From Linanthus parryae (taxonomy: Eukaryota > Streptophyta > Magnoliopsida > Ericales > Polemoniaceae), in contig JALGPY010000001.1 of the NCBI GenBank assembly GCA_023055425.1, positions 140,765,368-140,829,367 of the forward strand: 64,000 bases of DNA. The letters run 5' to 3'. How positions within the stretch are numbered: the first letter of the stretch is position 1; every line of letters starts with the position of its first letter. Below are positions 45,947 to 56,396 of this stretch, in pieces. Under the pieces are notes generated by a model. That model was not told the DNA's origin. It worked only from the letters and a program-made list of their open reading frames with translations, and made no database searches. The position numbers were made by a program, and so were the translations under genes.

Positions 45947-46060
45947 ACTGATTTGTCAAAAGAATGCTCAAGTGATTGGGCTGTCTTATCTATAGAAGAA
46001 GCTATGCTAGAAAAAATCAAACCTGAAGATTTAGTCAGTAGTTTTGCACCTACAAGTAAC
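45947..46060 (+). pseudogene. hAT C-terminal fragment, copy 4
   Basis: Reads DLSKECSSDWAVLSIEEAML and ends with SSFAPTSNKGST at the stop. Only the last ~35 codons of the hAT protein remain. Fused directly to the end of module A copy 4, a junction not seen elsewhere. Confidence 0.7.
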
Positions 46061-47020
46061 AAGGGAAGTACATGATTTATGAAGTACCATACACGAGACA
46101 TTTTTTTTCCTTTTCCTTTTCCTTTTCCTCTTCTTCCTCCTCCTCCTTTTCCATTTGTGTCTTTTAGATCTGTGCAGGACATCAATTGGGAATCATGGAT
46201 GCAGATACGAGCATCACCAATCCAACAAAATAGCATCTTTGGACCCGCCATAAATTGTACGATTACGTGTATTTGTATGCAGATCAGTTACTTAAGTACT
46301 TCCATTTTTATCTAGAATGTTCATGATGTTCATGATTCGTTAAATGTTTCGTTTACTCCACCTACCATTTGCATATTACCGTAAAACTTGACAGTACAAT
46401 GCCAAAGTCATTGCAGAGTTGATACCTCTAGTGATTGTGCCCTGCTTTGTTGTAATATTTTCCATATTTAGCCTTTTGTTTCGATGCTCTTATCTGTCTA
46501 ATGTCGCCGGGTAGCAAGAATACACATGGGCCATTTGGGCTTCTACCAAGTGAAGAGAATCTTTACCATATGCTAATGCTCAATTCTGATTCAGTTTTCT
46601 TTAAATTATTTTGATAAACTGCTTTTACATTGTTTAGAGATTAGTGCAGCATTCTAACTACCAAGATGCTGCTGTCAAGTTTATTTGAGGGATGAGTGTT
46701 TCAATATTGGAGCATCCCAAGACTAAAACAATACACGGATCTCTGTATGTCGATGCTGTACACACTGTTTCAGTACCGGTCTGTGGAATTGTCTGGTAAG
46801 TAGTTGTATATATGCAAAGCATCTCCTGTTTTCCTAAATAGTTTGTCTAAAGCAGTAGCTGCTAGAAAACTCATCAGGCTTATTATTTGCTACTCTTGTT
46901 TCTGTTTTTTAGGGATTCTTAATTGATAAATTATGGTAGAAAAGCTTGTGGAGTGGTCAAATATAATAGGTGAAACATTCACAGTTGCAAAACTTTACTA
47001 ATTAAACTCCTGTCTGATTT
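46061..47020 (+). repeat. module A, copy 5
   Basis: After hAT fragment 4: CTGTGCAGGACATCA near 46171, GTGATTGTGCCCTGC near 46431, GCTGCTAGAAAACTCATCA at 46859, truncated near 47020. Confidence 0.7.
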
Positions 47021-47960
47021 GATTAGATATCTTTATATGTCTAATGTCGCTGGGTAGGAAGATACACATGGGCCATGAGGGGTAGAATTCTAGCAGGAGA
47101 AGAGATTCATTACCATATGATAATGTTTACTATTGTTCCAATTTACCTTGCATTATTTTGATAAATTGCTTTTACGTTGTGTAGAGATTAGGTAGTGTAG
47201 CTCTAACTACCCAGATGTTGCCATCAAGTTTATTCAACGGACGAGGGTTTATGTATTGGAGCATCTCAAAGACTAAAACAAGTTTCTCAGTACTGGTTCT
47301 GCACCCCTCTCTGGAATCGTCTGGTAAGTAGTCATAATATGCGAATATTCGAAGCATCTTTTGTTTTTCTCTGAATAGTCTGTGGACTAAAGCAGTAGCT
47401 GCTAGAAAACTCATCAGGCCCAGTATCTGCTGCTCTTGTTTCTGTTTTTGTGATTTCATAATTGATAATATATGATAGAAAAGCTTGTAGAGTTTTCAAA
47501 TATAAATGGTGAAATATTCCTCGCTATTTTAGTAAACTCCTTTCTGATTTGATTACAGAGAAGTTAATCAGATCCGAACATTGCCTCTTTCTAAATATGG
47601 AGATGTAGCCAAGACTCAGTCTTAGAACAATGAAGAGGGGATGCGATAGAAACTTGACACATGAATTTGTTGAATTCACGAGACATGAATCTTGGTGATG
47701 AACCTTTTCTAGAACAAACTTAGCAATGCCAGTACCTGCCAGAGGAATCAAGCCCCATTACTGAGGAACGGGAACATGTTTCTCCCATTCTGAGTTTTTT
47801 TGTAGAAGGATCCATGCCCATAAAAGTGTGGAGTTCATCGTTTTGCCTCTGTACCAATTTTCTGACTTATATGTGATGGTCACTCTTGTATCGTATTGTT
47901 TTCTTGAAGAGTTGGACTTTCTCGACACTACAACTTATCATTTTTATATGAGTTTTGTAC
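47021..47960 (+). repeat. module A, copy 6
   Basis: Starts at TGTCTAATGTCGCTGGGTAG (near 47037) and extends to ACAACTTATCATTTTTATAT (near 47930), the same end point as copy 2. Confidence 0.7.
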
Positions 47961-49009
47961 CTGACAGCAATAAATAGCATTTTGACGGTTGATACACTTT
48001 TATTTGCAATGTTTTTAGAGAACATAGTGAGATTTGGTCAACTTATTGTACTTAAGCTGTAGATATATACCTGGTATTTACATCAATGTTTTAGCTCTTT
48101 CTCTTGCCCCGTGACCAGACAATTAAATGTCAGTGTGTATAGAGACTATACATTGTGACCCAGGTTCTGAGTAACAGGCAAGAGGTGCACCCTGCCTATG
48201 TTTTTCCTCGAGCAAGACCAACTATATCATGTACCCCAAGAAAAATAAAGACACAAATGAAATACTGAGGTGCACGCTACCTGTGTGTTGTCTCAGAGGC
48301 ATGACCTCCATAAACCTTATTGTTATGCTCATGATTATGATCTGCGATACGCTTACGGTTGATTCTCAAAGGATTCCAGAGGGTAGGATTGCAGCAATTG
48401 CTACTAGTGGTCAATCGTTCCGATGTCTGAAACTTTGGTCAAGCATTTATTTCAGTCTTCCAATGAAGGGATGTTAAGCACACCGATGTCAATTAAAGTT
48501 TAACTAAGTGAATTAGTTATCAACTTTGTTAGTTATAAATATACATAATAATTCAACTGAGCCTGGATGAATGAGTGACGCTTCATTTTGATAGAGCTTC
48601 GCACCACCATCCATCAACAACTGCACAGTTGGGTTGATTTTATACACAGAGAGGAACCAAGCGGCGCACACCATGGCTTCTAACATTCTCTCTATCGATC
48701 AGCCTTTTGTGTATTCGATCAATCCCGCCCCTTTTCTTCTAGCTGTATTAAGTTCAGATGTTTGTATTTCATTAATGTCTCTTTAAAAAAATAGATGTGC
48801 TACTACATTTTAAAATTTCAAAATAAATAGTTTTTCACTGAGCAACAATATATAGATTACATAATCTTTTGAATTGATCAAGCACACCCCAGGCATGATG
48901 ACATGCAACTACAAACAGTAGGCAGGCTAATGAAGACTATAAAAACAAGTTGAGAAGCTAAATCTACGCCAGCTTTTCAAAAACTTATCTAGTACATGCT
49001 GATGCTGGG
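47961..49009. other. intergenic; one weak small ORF
   Basis: A 58-codon ORF at 48301-48477 (+), opening MTSINLIVMLMIMICDTLTV, has a signal-peptide-like start, but no context or family supports it. Otherwise nothing recognised. Confidence 0.3.
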
Positions 49010-49345
49010 GCGGATGCAGGATCTTTCGTCAAAGGGGTACACTTAACATTAGAAAATTAAGAATATTTTGCATACTAGAAAAATGAAGATACTACAAAAA
49101 ACAAATTAAGTAATTTTGTAAAATCATATATCTTCTATTACAAAAATTTAATTGTAGTGAATTGTACAACTTCGGAGGACTTAATTTAGTTTCGCATGTT
49201 TCCGTAAGGCTTTCTAAAACATTTTCGAATATATTAAGGTACTTTGTGTAGTTTTTGGTAGTCTTATGTGAAAATCTTTAAGTACTAGAAAAACATTGAG
49301 GGTGGTCATAGGCCCACCTTAAGACTAATGTAGGTCCGCCCTTGA
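49010..49345. mobile_element. possible hAT-type MITE
   Basis: Left GGGGCGGATGCAGGA and right AATGTAGGTCCGCCCTT are rough inverted repeats typical of hAT-like MITEs. Interior is A/T rich. An 8-bp target duplication was not found. Confidence 0.4.
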
Positions 49346-49389
49346 GGGTATATCCCATCTGAAACGCATTTGAGAAATACATTTGAGGA

Positions 49390-49903
49390 ATACTGAGTTA
49401 CATTCACGAGTCGGTTAAGTTTCCTCCAATTTCACAGTTATATTCTCGGGAAAAACTCGCTAAAATAATATTTATTTGATCTCATTCAGGAGAATCGCTG
49501 ACCGAAAATAAGCTCACGTTTGTAAGGATGAAGTGTCGTTATGTTCAAAGAATAATGACTTCCAAAAAAACTTTATTTATCCGTGCCAATTGTTATTAAA
49601 TCAATAACTTAATAACACATGTTCAATTCAAACTACAAAATTGCACTAAACAAAAAAGCTTATACAATGTACAATCATGTTGAATGCCTGAACACATGCA
49701 CTCATAATAGATACATGCTCCAGCACACTTCGATAACCGAACACTTGTTATCGGGTCTCGTTTAAGTCAATGTCTTTACTTCATTGTGAATTTGTGATAT
49801 TAAAGACATTTGACTACTATTATAGTAGTACTAGAGAAGGTAGTTGCTTACCAAAGATCCTACGTGCTTTACTTTTCATTGTGGTGGTGGTGTTCAATTA
49901 ATA
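49390..49903 (+). repeat. module B, copy 4, interrupted by MLE-1
   Basis: Shares TTGATCTCATTCAGGAGAAT, ATAGATACATGCTC and CTTTACTTCATTGTGAATTTG with other copies; ends at the TA where MLE-1 begins. Confidence 0.65.
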
Positions 49904-50179
49904 CCACTCCGTTTCTTCTCTTTCTCTCCCTGGGGGAAAGCTCGTGGATTAAGGGGGAGGGTCAAATCAAGGCGAAAAACCTTTTATACCCCTCTGTGAG
50001 ATAGAGCCAAACCAATAAAGCAGCCATCAGCTCATGAACAATAATGAGTTGATGGGTCTGATTAATGCGAAAGTTCAAAATAAGCTTTTCCTCCAAATCT
50101 AAACACAAAAAGAAAAAACTTGAAAAATTTAATGTCTGGAGCCTAAACATGCTACCCTTACAAGAAGTCCTATAAATAC

Positions 50180-52695
50180 AAACATTACAAACACACCACA
50201 AACTTAAAACCAAGCAAATGTTTGTTTAAAGAAGCAAAAGAGAAGTTTGTCGTGGACAAGAAGACAATATATGCAATCTGGAAAATGATCCAAGAAGCCA
50301 CAAATTCTGGAGTATCAATTGATGTTAATCTAGGCAGAAGGGCAATTTGGAGCCAAAGACACCTCTGGACATGGCCAGATTTCTTCTTATTCTTAAAGAA
50401 GACAGACACAACATACGACAAGCAGCACGTAAGTAGTGATTTTGTATTTTGTGTTTAATTCATCAATTCTCAGAAATGTATATCATGTTCATTGCACAAG
50501 TGTAGCTTTCTGTTCATATCAGCAACTAACAAGAAACAAGTATAGCATTCTGTTCCAAGAAGCAGTAAAATTCAACAAATATACCTTTTTGTTAAAATCA
50601 GCAAAAAAAATTGCATCATGTTTATTGCACAAGTGTAGCTTTCTGTTCATATCAGCAACTAACAAGAAATAAGTATAGCATTCTGTTCCAAGAAGCAGTA
50701 AAATTCAACAAATATACCTTTCTGTTAAAACCAGGAAAAGAAAGTTGCATCATGTCTATTGCACAAGTGTAGCTTTCTGTTCAAATCAGCAACTAACAAG
50801 AAACAAGTATAGCTTTCTGTTCCAAGAAGCCGTAAAATTCAACAAATGTACCTTTCTGTTAAAATCATTAAACCAATTGCATCATGTTTATTGCACAATT
50901 GTAGCTTTCTTATCAAATCAGCAAATAACAAGAAACAAGTATAGCATTATGTTCCAAGAAGACGCAAAATTCAACAAATATACTTTTCTGTTAAATGAGC
51001 AAACCAATTGCATCATGTTTATTGCACAAGTGTAGCTTTCTGTTCAAATCAGCAACTTACAAGAAACAAGTATAGCATTCTGTTCCAAGAAGCCGTAAAA
51101 TTCAACAAATATACCTTTATGTTAAAATCAGCAAAAGAAAATTGCATCATGTTTATTGCACAAGTGTAGCTTTCTGTTCAAATCAGCAACTAACAAGAAA
51201 CAAGTATAGCTTTCTGTTCCAAGAAGCCGTAAAATTCAACAAATATACCTTTCTGTTAAAATCAGCAAACCAATTGCATCATGTTTATTGCACAAGTGTA
51301 GCTTTCTGTTCAAATCAGCAACTAACAAGAAACAAGTATAGCATTCTGTTCCAAGAAGACGTAAAATTCAACAAATATACCTTTCTGTTAAAATCAGCAA
51401 ACCAATTGCATCATGTTTATTGCACAAGTGTAGCTTTCTGTTCAAATCAGCAACTTACAAGAAACAAGTATAGCATTCTGTTCCAAGAAGCCGTAAAATT
51501 CAACAAATATACCTTTCTGTTAAAATCGGCAAAAGAAAATTGCATCATGTTTATTGCAAAAGTGTAGCTTTCTGTTCAAATCAGCAACTAACAAGAAACA
51601 AGTACAACTTTCTGTTCAAATAAGCAACTAACACTTTAGTGTTATAAATTCAATTTCAGTCAATTATGGAGTTAGTGCATCATCCATATGGAGATGGATA
51701 CACGAAGGTGCATTGAAATGCAGAAAATCATGGGTGCACCCTGCTCTAACAGAGGCCTCACAAAATAGCCAGAATCAGATGGTGTCTACAAGCACTAGTG
51801 ATCAATTCATAAGGAGTGATCACATACATTAGTGTGGATCAAATTGTGCATATCGACGAGAAGTGGTTCTATATTCAGAAATTGAAGGACTCATACATTC
51901 TGCTACCACTAGAAGAAATACCATATGATGATTGTCAAAGCAAACACTATGTAGGTAAAGTGATGTTCATGTGCTGTGTTGGAAGGCATGTCTATGACAT
52001 AACTGGTCAATGTGTGTGGGATGGTAAGATTGGTGTATGGCATTTGTCGAAGAGGTAGAAGCTAGGAGATCATCTATTAATAGACCAGCAGGCACAATTG
52101 AAGTCAAAGAAATAGCATATGTCACTAAAGAGGTAATGGCTGACATGCTAATCAACAAGATCATACCAGAGATTAAGTCAAAGTGGCCACAAAATATGTC
52201 GAAGGCCATTCTAATTCAGCAAGAAAAAGCAACACCTCATGTTTCAAATACAGATGATCAATTCATAGAAGCTGAACAAAGTGATGGATTCAACATCAAG
52301 CTTATCAATCAACCAGCTAAGTCACCTGACTGTAACATTCTTGATTTGGGTTTTTTCAATTCAATTAAAATCTTCAAAGTAAAATGCAAACAAATTCAAC
52401 AGAGGATCTCATATGTGCAGTACAAAGGGCATATGAAGGACAAGATGAGAAAACAATTGACAATGTGTTCTTAGATCTCCAATTGGTCATAAGTGAGATT
52501 CTTGATGCTAGAGGTCACAACAATTTCAAGATTCCACATATAGGTAAGGGAAAGCTGAAGAAAATGGGAGTGTTACCAAGAAATCTCACAGTCCACACTC
52601 AACTAGTAATGGACTGCATTGATTACATGAAGGAGATGGAAGGAAAGATTGGTAATCCTTCATTGTTGGATGGATTAGTGTATGATCCAGAGTAG
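50180..52695 (+). pseudogene. mariner-like transposase, broken
   Basis: First helix-turn-helix part FKEAKEKFVVDKKTIYAIWK (from about 50228) and KKTDTTYDK. The minisatellite follows, then the second DNA-binding part VSASSIWRWIHEGALK (about 51671), HIDEKWFYIQKLKDSYILLP (about 51852) with the first catalytic aspartate, RSSINRPAGT, ILIQQEKATPH (about 52208) and SPDCNILDLGFF (about 52322), with the third aspartate of the plant DD39D type. The second catalytic position, normally QQDNA, reads QQEKA. Frameshifts near 51770-51815, 52040 and 52390. GTAAGTAG at 50428 and TTTCAG ending at 51659 look like intron borders around the minisatellite, but the exon phases do not match. Confidence 0.82.
50475..51640 (+). 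repeat. minisatellite, nine copies of a 131-134-bp unit
   Basis: The anchor TTGCATCATGTTTATTGCAC occurs at 50611, 50745 (variant), 50877, 51008, 51142, 51274, 51406 and 51540, with a diverged first copy near 50477. Periods are 134, 132, 131, 134, 132, 132 and 134. Each unit contains GCACAAGTGTAGCTTTCTG, CAGCAACTAACAAGAAACAA and GTAAAATTCAACAAATATAC. A 132-base period equals 44 codons, so long ORFs (for example 51142-51567) arise in the plus strand. Confidence 0.95.
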
Positions 52696-52775
52696 CCATA
52701 GTGTTGGATCACTATTTTGTTGCAACTACACATAGTTGTATGCATGGATGTGTTATGCTACACCTATGCGTAGTT

Positions 52776-53375
52776 GTAAGCATGAATGTATTTAGGCAAT
52801 GCCACCCTTTTGTATGTATTTTGTACCAATCCTCAAAACAGTAGTATCACTGGATTTGTTGTAAGCATGAATGTATTTAGGCAATGCCACCCTTTTGTAT
52901 GTTTTTGTACCAATCCTAAAACCAGATGTGGAATATTATCATTGGATTGGTTTTGTTTGGTTTAGGTGGAACCACAATGTGAATCACAAAGTTTACTCAA
53001 ACACCTATACAACCAAACAATTTCAAACAACTCTCATACAATCACAGCATTCATTGAGTTGTTTAGTGTTAACATAAAACCAGCCAATCCTCAAACCAGA
53101 TGTGGAATATTATCATTGTATTGGTGGTGTTTGGTTTAGGTGGAACCACAATGTGAACCACAAAGTTTACTCAAACACCTATACAACCAAACAATTTCAA
53201 ACAACTCTCATACAATCACAACATTCATTGAGTTGTTTAGTGTTAACATCAAACCAACCAATCCTCAAACCAGATGTGGAATATTATCATTGGATTGGTT
53301 GTGTTTGGTTTAGGTGGAACCACAATGTGAATCACAAAGTTTACTCAAACACCTATACAACCAAACTGTTTGATG
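52776..53375 (+). repeat. two further tandem repeats downstream of the transposase
   Basis: A ~86-bp unit (GTAAGCATGAATGTATTTAG at about 52776 and 52862) is followed by about 2.7 copies of a ~174-bp unit (AGATGTGGAATATTATCATT at 52924, 53099 and 53272). Readings through them (MEYYHCIGGVWFRWNHN...) repeat as well and are not taken as genes. Confidence 0.88.
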
Positions 53376-53961
53376 TATCATTAGGTCCATAATCAACATT
53401 GTATACCTGTGCATATATACTCTTAGTCCATGTTCAAGATTGATACATCATCGAATAGATACTATAATTACATTGTTGATTAACATCAACACAATCACAT
53501 ATCATAGTTGCATAAATCAGAGTAGGCCACATAGCACAGAGGATACATTGTATTAATCAGATCACAATTGCATTAATCAGAGGATCAATTGCACAAGATA
53601 GAATATATACTACAGATCACAGTGGCCCAGATAACACATGAACACAATTGCAGAATATAGAATGGATAGCACAGATAGAACATAGTACCATCATCAATTG
53701 CACAAGATAGCACGGATACAACAGTTGCATAAGATAGAACAAAATATCACAGATATAACAAAGTAACATCATCAATTGCATAAATCATGGTATCACAGTT
53801 GCACAAGATAGCATAGATAGCAAACCCTAAAAGATGAACAGTACTGAGCATATTATGAAGCAAAAAATCGAAATTAAAGTTTAGAATTTGTAACCTCCCA
53901 CCATGGATTTAGCAGAACGGCGTTTGGGTAGAAGAATATCAAGCATGATGTTCACGTTTAC
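53376..53961. other. degenerate short-motif region within MLE-1
   Basis: Many loose repeats of ATCACAATTGCATAAGATAG-like text between about 53480 and 53830. No ORF. Confidence 0.55.
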
Positions 53962-54243
53962 TTAGATTTCATCCTTGTATTTCAACTTCATATCAGCATC
54001 GGTCAAAGACCAAGGCTCACCCTTTGAATCGCCACCGTAACAGACCGTCGACTTACCCTTTGAATCGCCACAGTAACAGTTAGTTGACTCGCCGGACTTA
54101 ACTTGATCTGGAAGCCCAAAGGACTCGGCCTCCTCATCGTCTTTTGAATCGGGAACCCACAAGCCGACGGCGTCAATCTCGGCATAGGAGTCACATACCC
54201 ATGAATCAACTGATTCGAACCCAAGAAAATGATTAGGGTTCAT
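53962..54243 (-). CDS. unrecognised 93-aa ORF inside MLE-1, opposite strand
   Basis: ATG at 54243 opens MNPNHFLGFESVDSWVCDSY. The protein is acidic (KDDEEAE) and contains an internal repeat (CYCGDSKGK / CYGGDSKGE). It ends KLKYKDEI at the stop 53962-53964. Lying near the right terminus and facing inward, it could be a captured host fragment or a second element gene. No family recognised; expression unknown. Confidence 0.35.
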   Translation of the reverse strand: MNPNHFLGFESVDSWVCDSYAEIDAVGLWVPDSKDDEEAESFGLPDQVKSGESTNCYCGDSKGKSTVCYGGDSKGEPWSLTDADMKLKYKDEI

Positions 54244-54776
54244 GTTTCACAGAACAGGTCGACGAAAGGGGGAGTTTGTAGAAGGTGAGGTCTGTTCGTT
54301 CTCAGTGAAGATCAGACCAGAGAGTGATGAGATCTGTTGTTAATCCACCACCAAACCGCAAGGTGGAACGAAGAGTCACAGAGATGATCGGGCAGAACAA
54401 GAGAGAGACAGAGAGGTAGTGAGAGAAAATTGTCGTGAAAATGAAGAGATGAGGATGTTTCTGAGTGTTTTGATCGATTTAGGGTTAGAAAATAGGTTAG
54501 ATCTGTTTTGTTTGGGTTAGCTTAGATTTGGGTTGGGTTAATATGTTTTGGGTTGGGTCTGTTTTGACTAGCTGTTGTAATTAATAAATTGGGCAACTAA
54601 TCAGAATTAAGTGGTGGCCCAATTATTTTGTAGATATAGTATTTAAATAAATTGTGGGGTATTTCAGAAGGGTATTTTGGGTTTTTTGTAATCTTAAACT
54701 TACTAAAAGGGGAAAGGGGGAGAAAGAGAAGAAACGTACAGAAATAGTAAGGGGGAGAAAGAGAATAAACGGAGTG
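54244..54776. other. right subterminal region of MLE-1
   Basis: Purine-rich leader-like sequence (54260-54440), then T/G-rich text with repeated GGGTTGGGTT forms (54480-54560). No further gene seen. Confidence 0.45.
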
Positions 54777-54822
54777 GTATTAGTCATTAAAGTCCTTTGT
54801 ACCAAAATATGTTTAGTCTCCA

Positions 54823-56385
54823 TGTAGGGTTTTGATTCATGGATTGCACAACGGAAGCATAAACAAACATAAAACCATGCAAAACCCTCCAAGGATCACA
54901 AGTCAAGAGACATAACGATGGTAAGGGTTAGAAATCATAAACACACCTTTGGGTTCTCCTTGATGACTTCAAACGCGAATAGTGTCACGTCTCTACGGTT
55001 GATCCACGCCTAGAGGTGAGATCTAGACCCTCCAAATCCATGTGCTAGCTAGGAAGAATGGAAGAGAAAGAAGAAATCGCCAACAATGGAGTGCCAAAGG
55101 TGGGGCGGCACCCTTTAGGCCGACGGGTAGGGGGCGGCGGTCCCAAGGGGGTTCGGCCCTTGCTTGGGATTTGCACTCTCCTTGCTTTATTCTCTCCTTT
55201 CTTCTATCAAATAGATGGGTGGTGTGTGTAGAGAGAAAAATAAGGTAGGAGTGTTCTTTATATAGTCCAACAACTCCTTGTCCTACTACATAAAGAACCC
55301 CTCATAATCCTACTCAAGTTCGGATTAGTCCCTTTTGCAAAATAGTCCTTATCATGTCAATACATGGATTAGTTCTATTTGAGATTAATCCTAATCATGT
55401 CTTTACATGAATTAGGCCACCTTGGCAAATCCTAATCATGTCTATACATGGATTAGTCCAACTTGCATATTAGTCCTACTAAGTTAGCAAGTTGTTGCGA
55501 TTTGATCCTTCTAATTAATTAATCATATTAATTAATTATTTCCCAAGTCTAGTTCACCCCTATATGGCGTGTGACCCCATAGGTTCTATTTAGTTGGTAG
55601 TAACAATTTACTAATATGGAGCGGCCTCTAGCAAGACATCCATTCTAGCCAACAAATAGAATAGTCATCATGACAAACCTTGTGCAAGTAATTGTCTCAT
55701 CCCTTGGTCCCAATATCCGGATTGGACACGAGACATACAAGTCACACTCGTATATCCAATCCATAGTTTCTCGATCCTGGGAATAGCCTTATTCGTGCAA
55801 ATAACATCAATATCCCATATTGATTTATTTGAGTCTGGCCAGAAATTTTATAAGCACTATCCCTCGAGTGGCCTAGGATATTTTCTCCCGTTATGTGGGA
55901 GGGACAAATCCTCTCTACGTCCACTACGATCTCTAAGCTTGCTTCTCATTGTATCCAGTACACGCCTTTATAACTACCCAGTTACGGTGTAGCGTTTAAC
56001 GCTACCAAGATCACAATGATCCACAACTAGAATATCTAGTGACTTCAAGTCTACGGATGACAATACCATTGCACCGCGAGAAGCGCTTGTGACTCAACAT
56101 AACGTGTATGTAGCCTTCTCGGAGATGGGTCAATCCAGTATGCCATTACTCCTAATGCATACCCATGTGTTGGATCATGATATCTCCATATCAATCCAAC
56201 CCCATACTAGTCTATAGATGATTGTCCTATTAATCATTATAATCGACTAGGGATATTTAAGAATATAACACTTATATTCTAAGGACTTCATTCATGTTAA
56301 CATATCTCCATATCGATAACATAATGAATCGTAAATCCATAAATGTCACAATTAATTGGATTGCCTCTAGGGCACAATTCCAACA
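54823..56385 (-). repeat. copia-3 3' LTR (left)
   Basis: Plus-strand text begins TGTAGGGTTTTG and ends AATTCCAACA, giving TG...CA ends in either orientation. Same length as the right LTR. Confidence 0.93.
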
Positions 56386-56396
56386 GTCTCCCACTT
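56386..56396 (-). other. copia-3 polypurine tract
   Basis: GTCTCCCACTT on the plus strand is the reverse complement of AAGTGGGAGAC, identical to the copia-1 tract. Confidence 0.8.

Larger units (their letters stand above)
49904..54777 (+). mobile_element. MLE-1: mariner-like element, 4874 bp
   Basis: Terminal inverted repeats match at 22 of the first 23 bases (CCACTCCGTTT[C/A]TTCTC...). TA flanks both ends (49902-49903 and 54778-54779), the target duplication of Tc1/mariner elements. Contains a broken plant-type mariner transposase on the plus strand, a nine-copy minisatellite inside it, further tandem repeats (52776-53375) and a minus-strand ORF near the right end. A purine-rich GGGGGAGAAAGAGAA string occurs twice near the right terminus. 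Confidence 0.9.

Noticed and set aside
48301..48477. Small secreted peptide gene
   Set aside because: Signal-like start but no promoter, family or conserved cysteine pattern; chance ORF is as likely.
50475..51640. CRISPR-like reading of the regular repeats
   Set aside because: Units are directly adjacent, ~132 bp, without unique spacers, in a plant transposon; this is a minisatellite.
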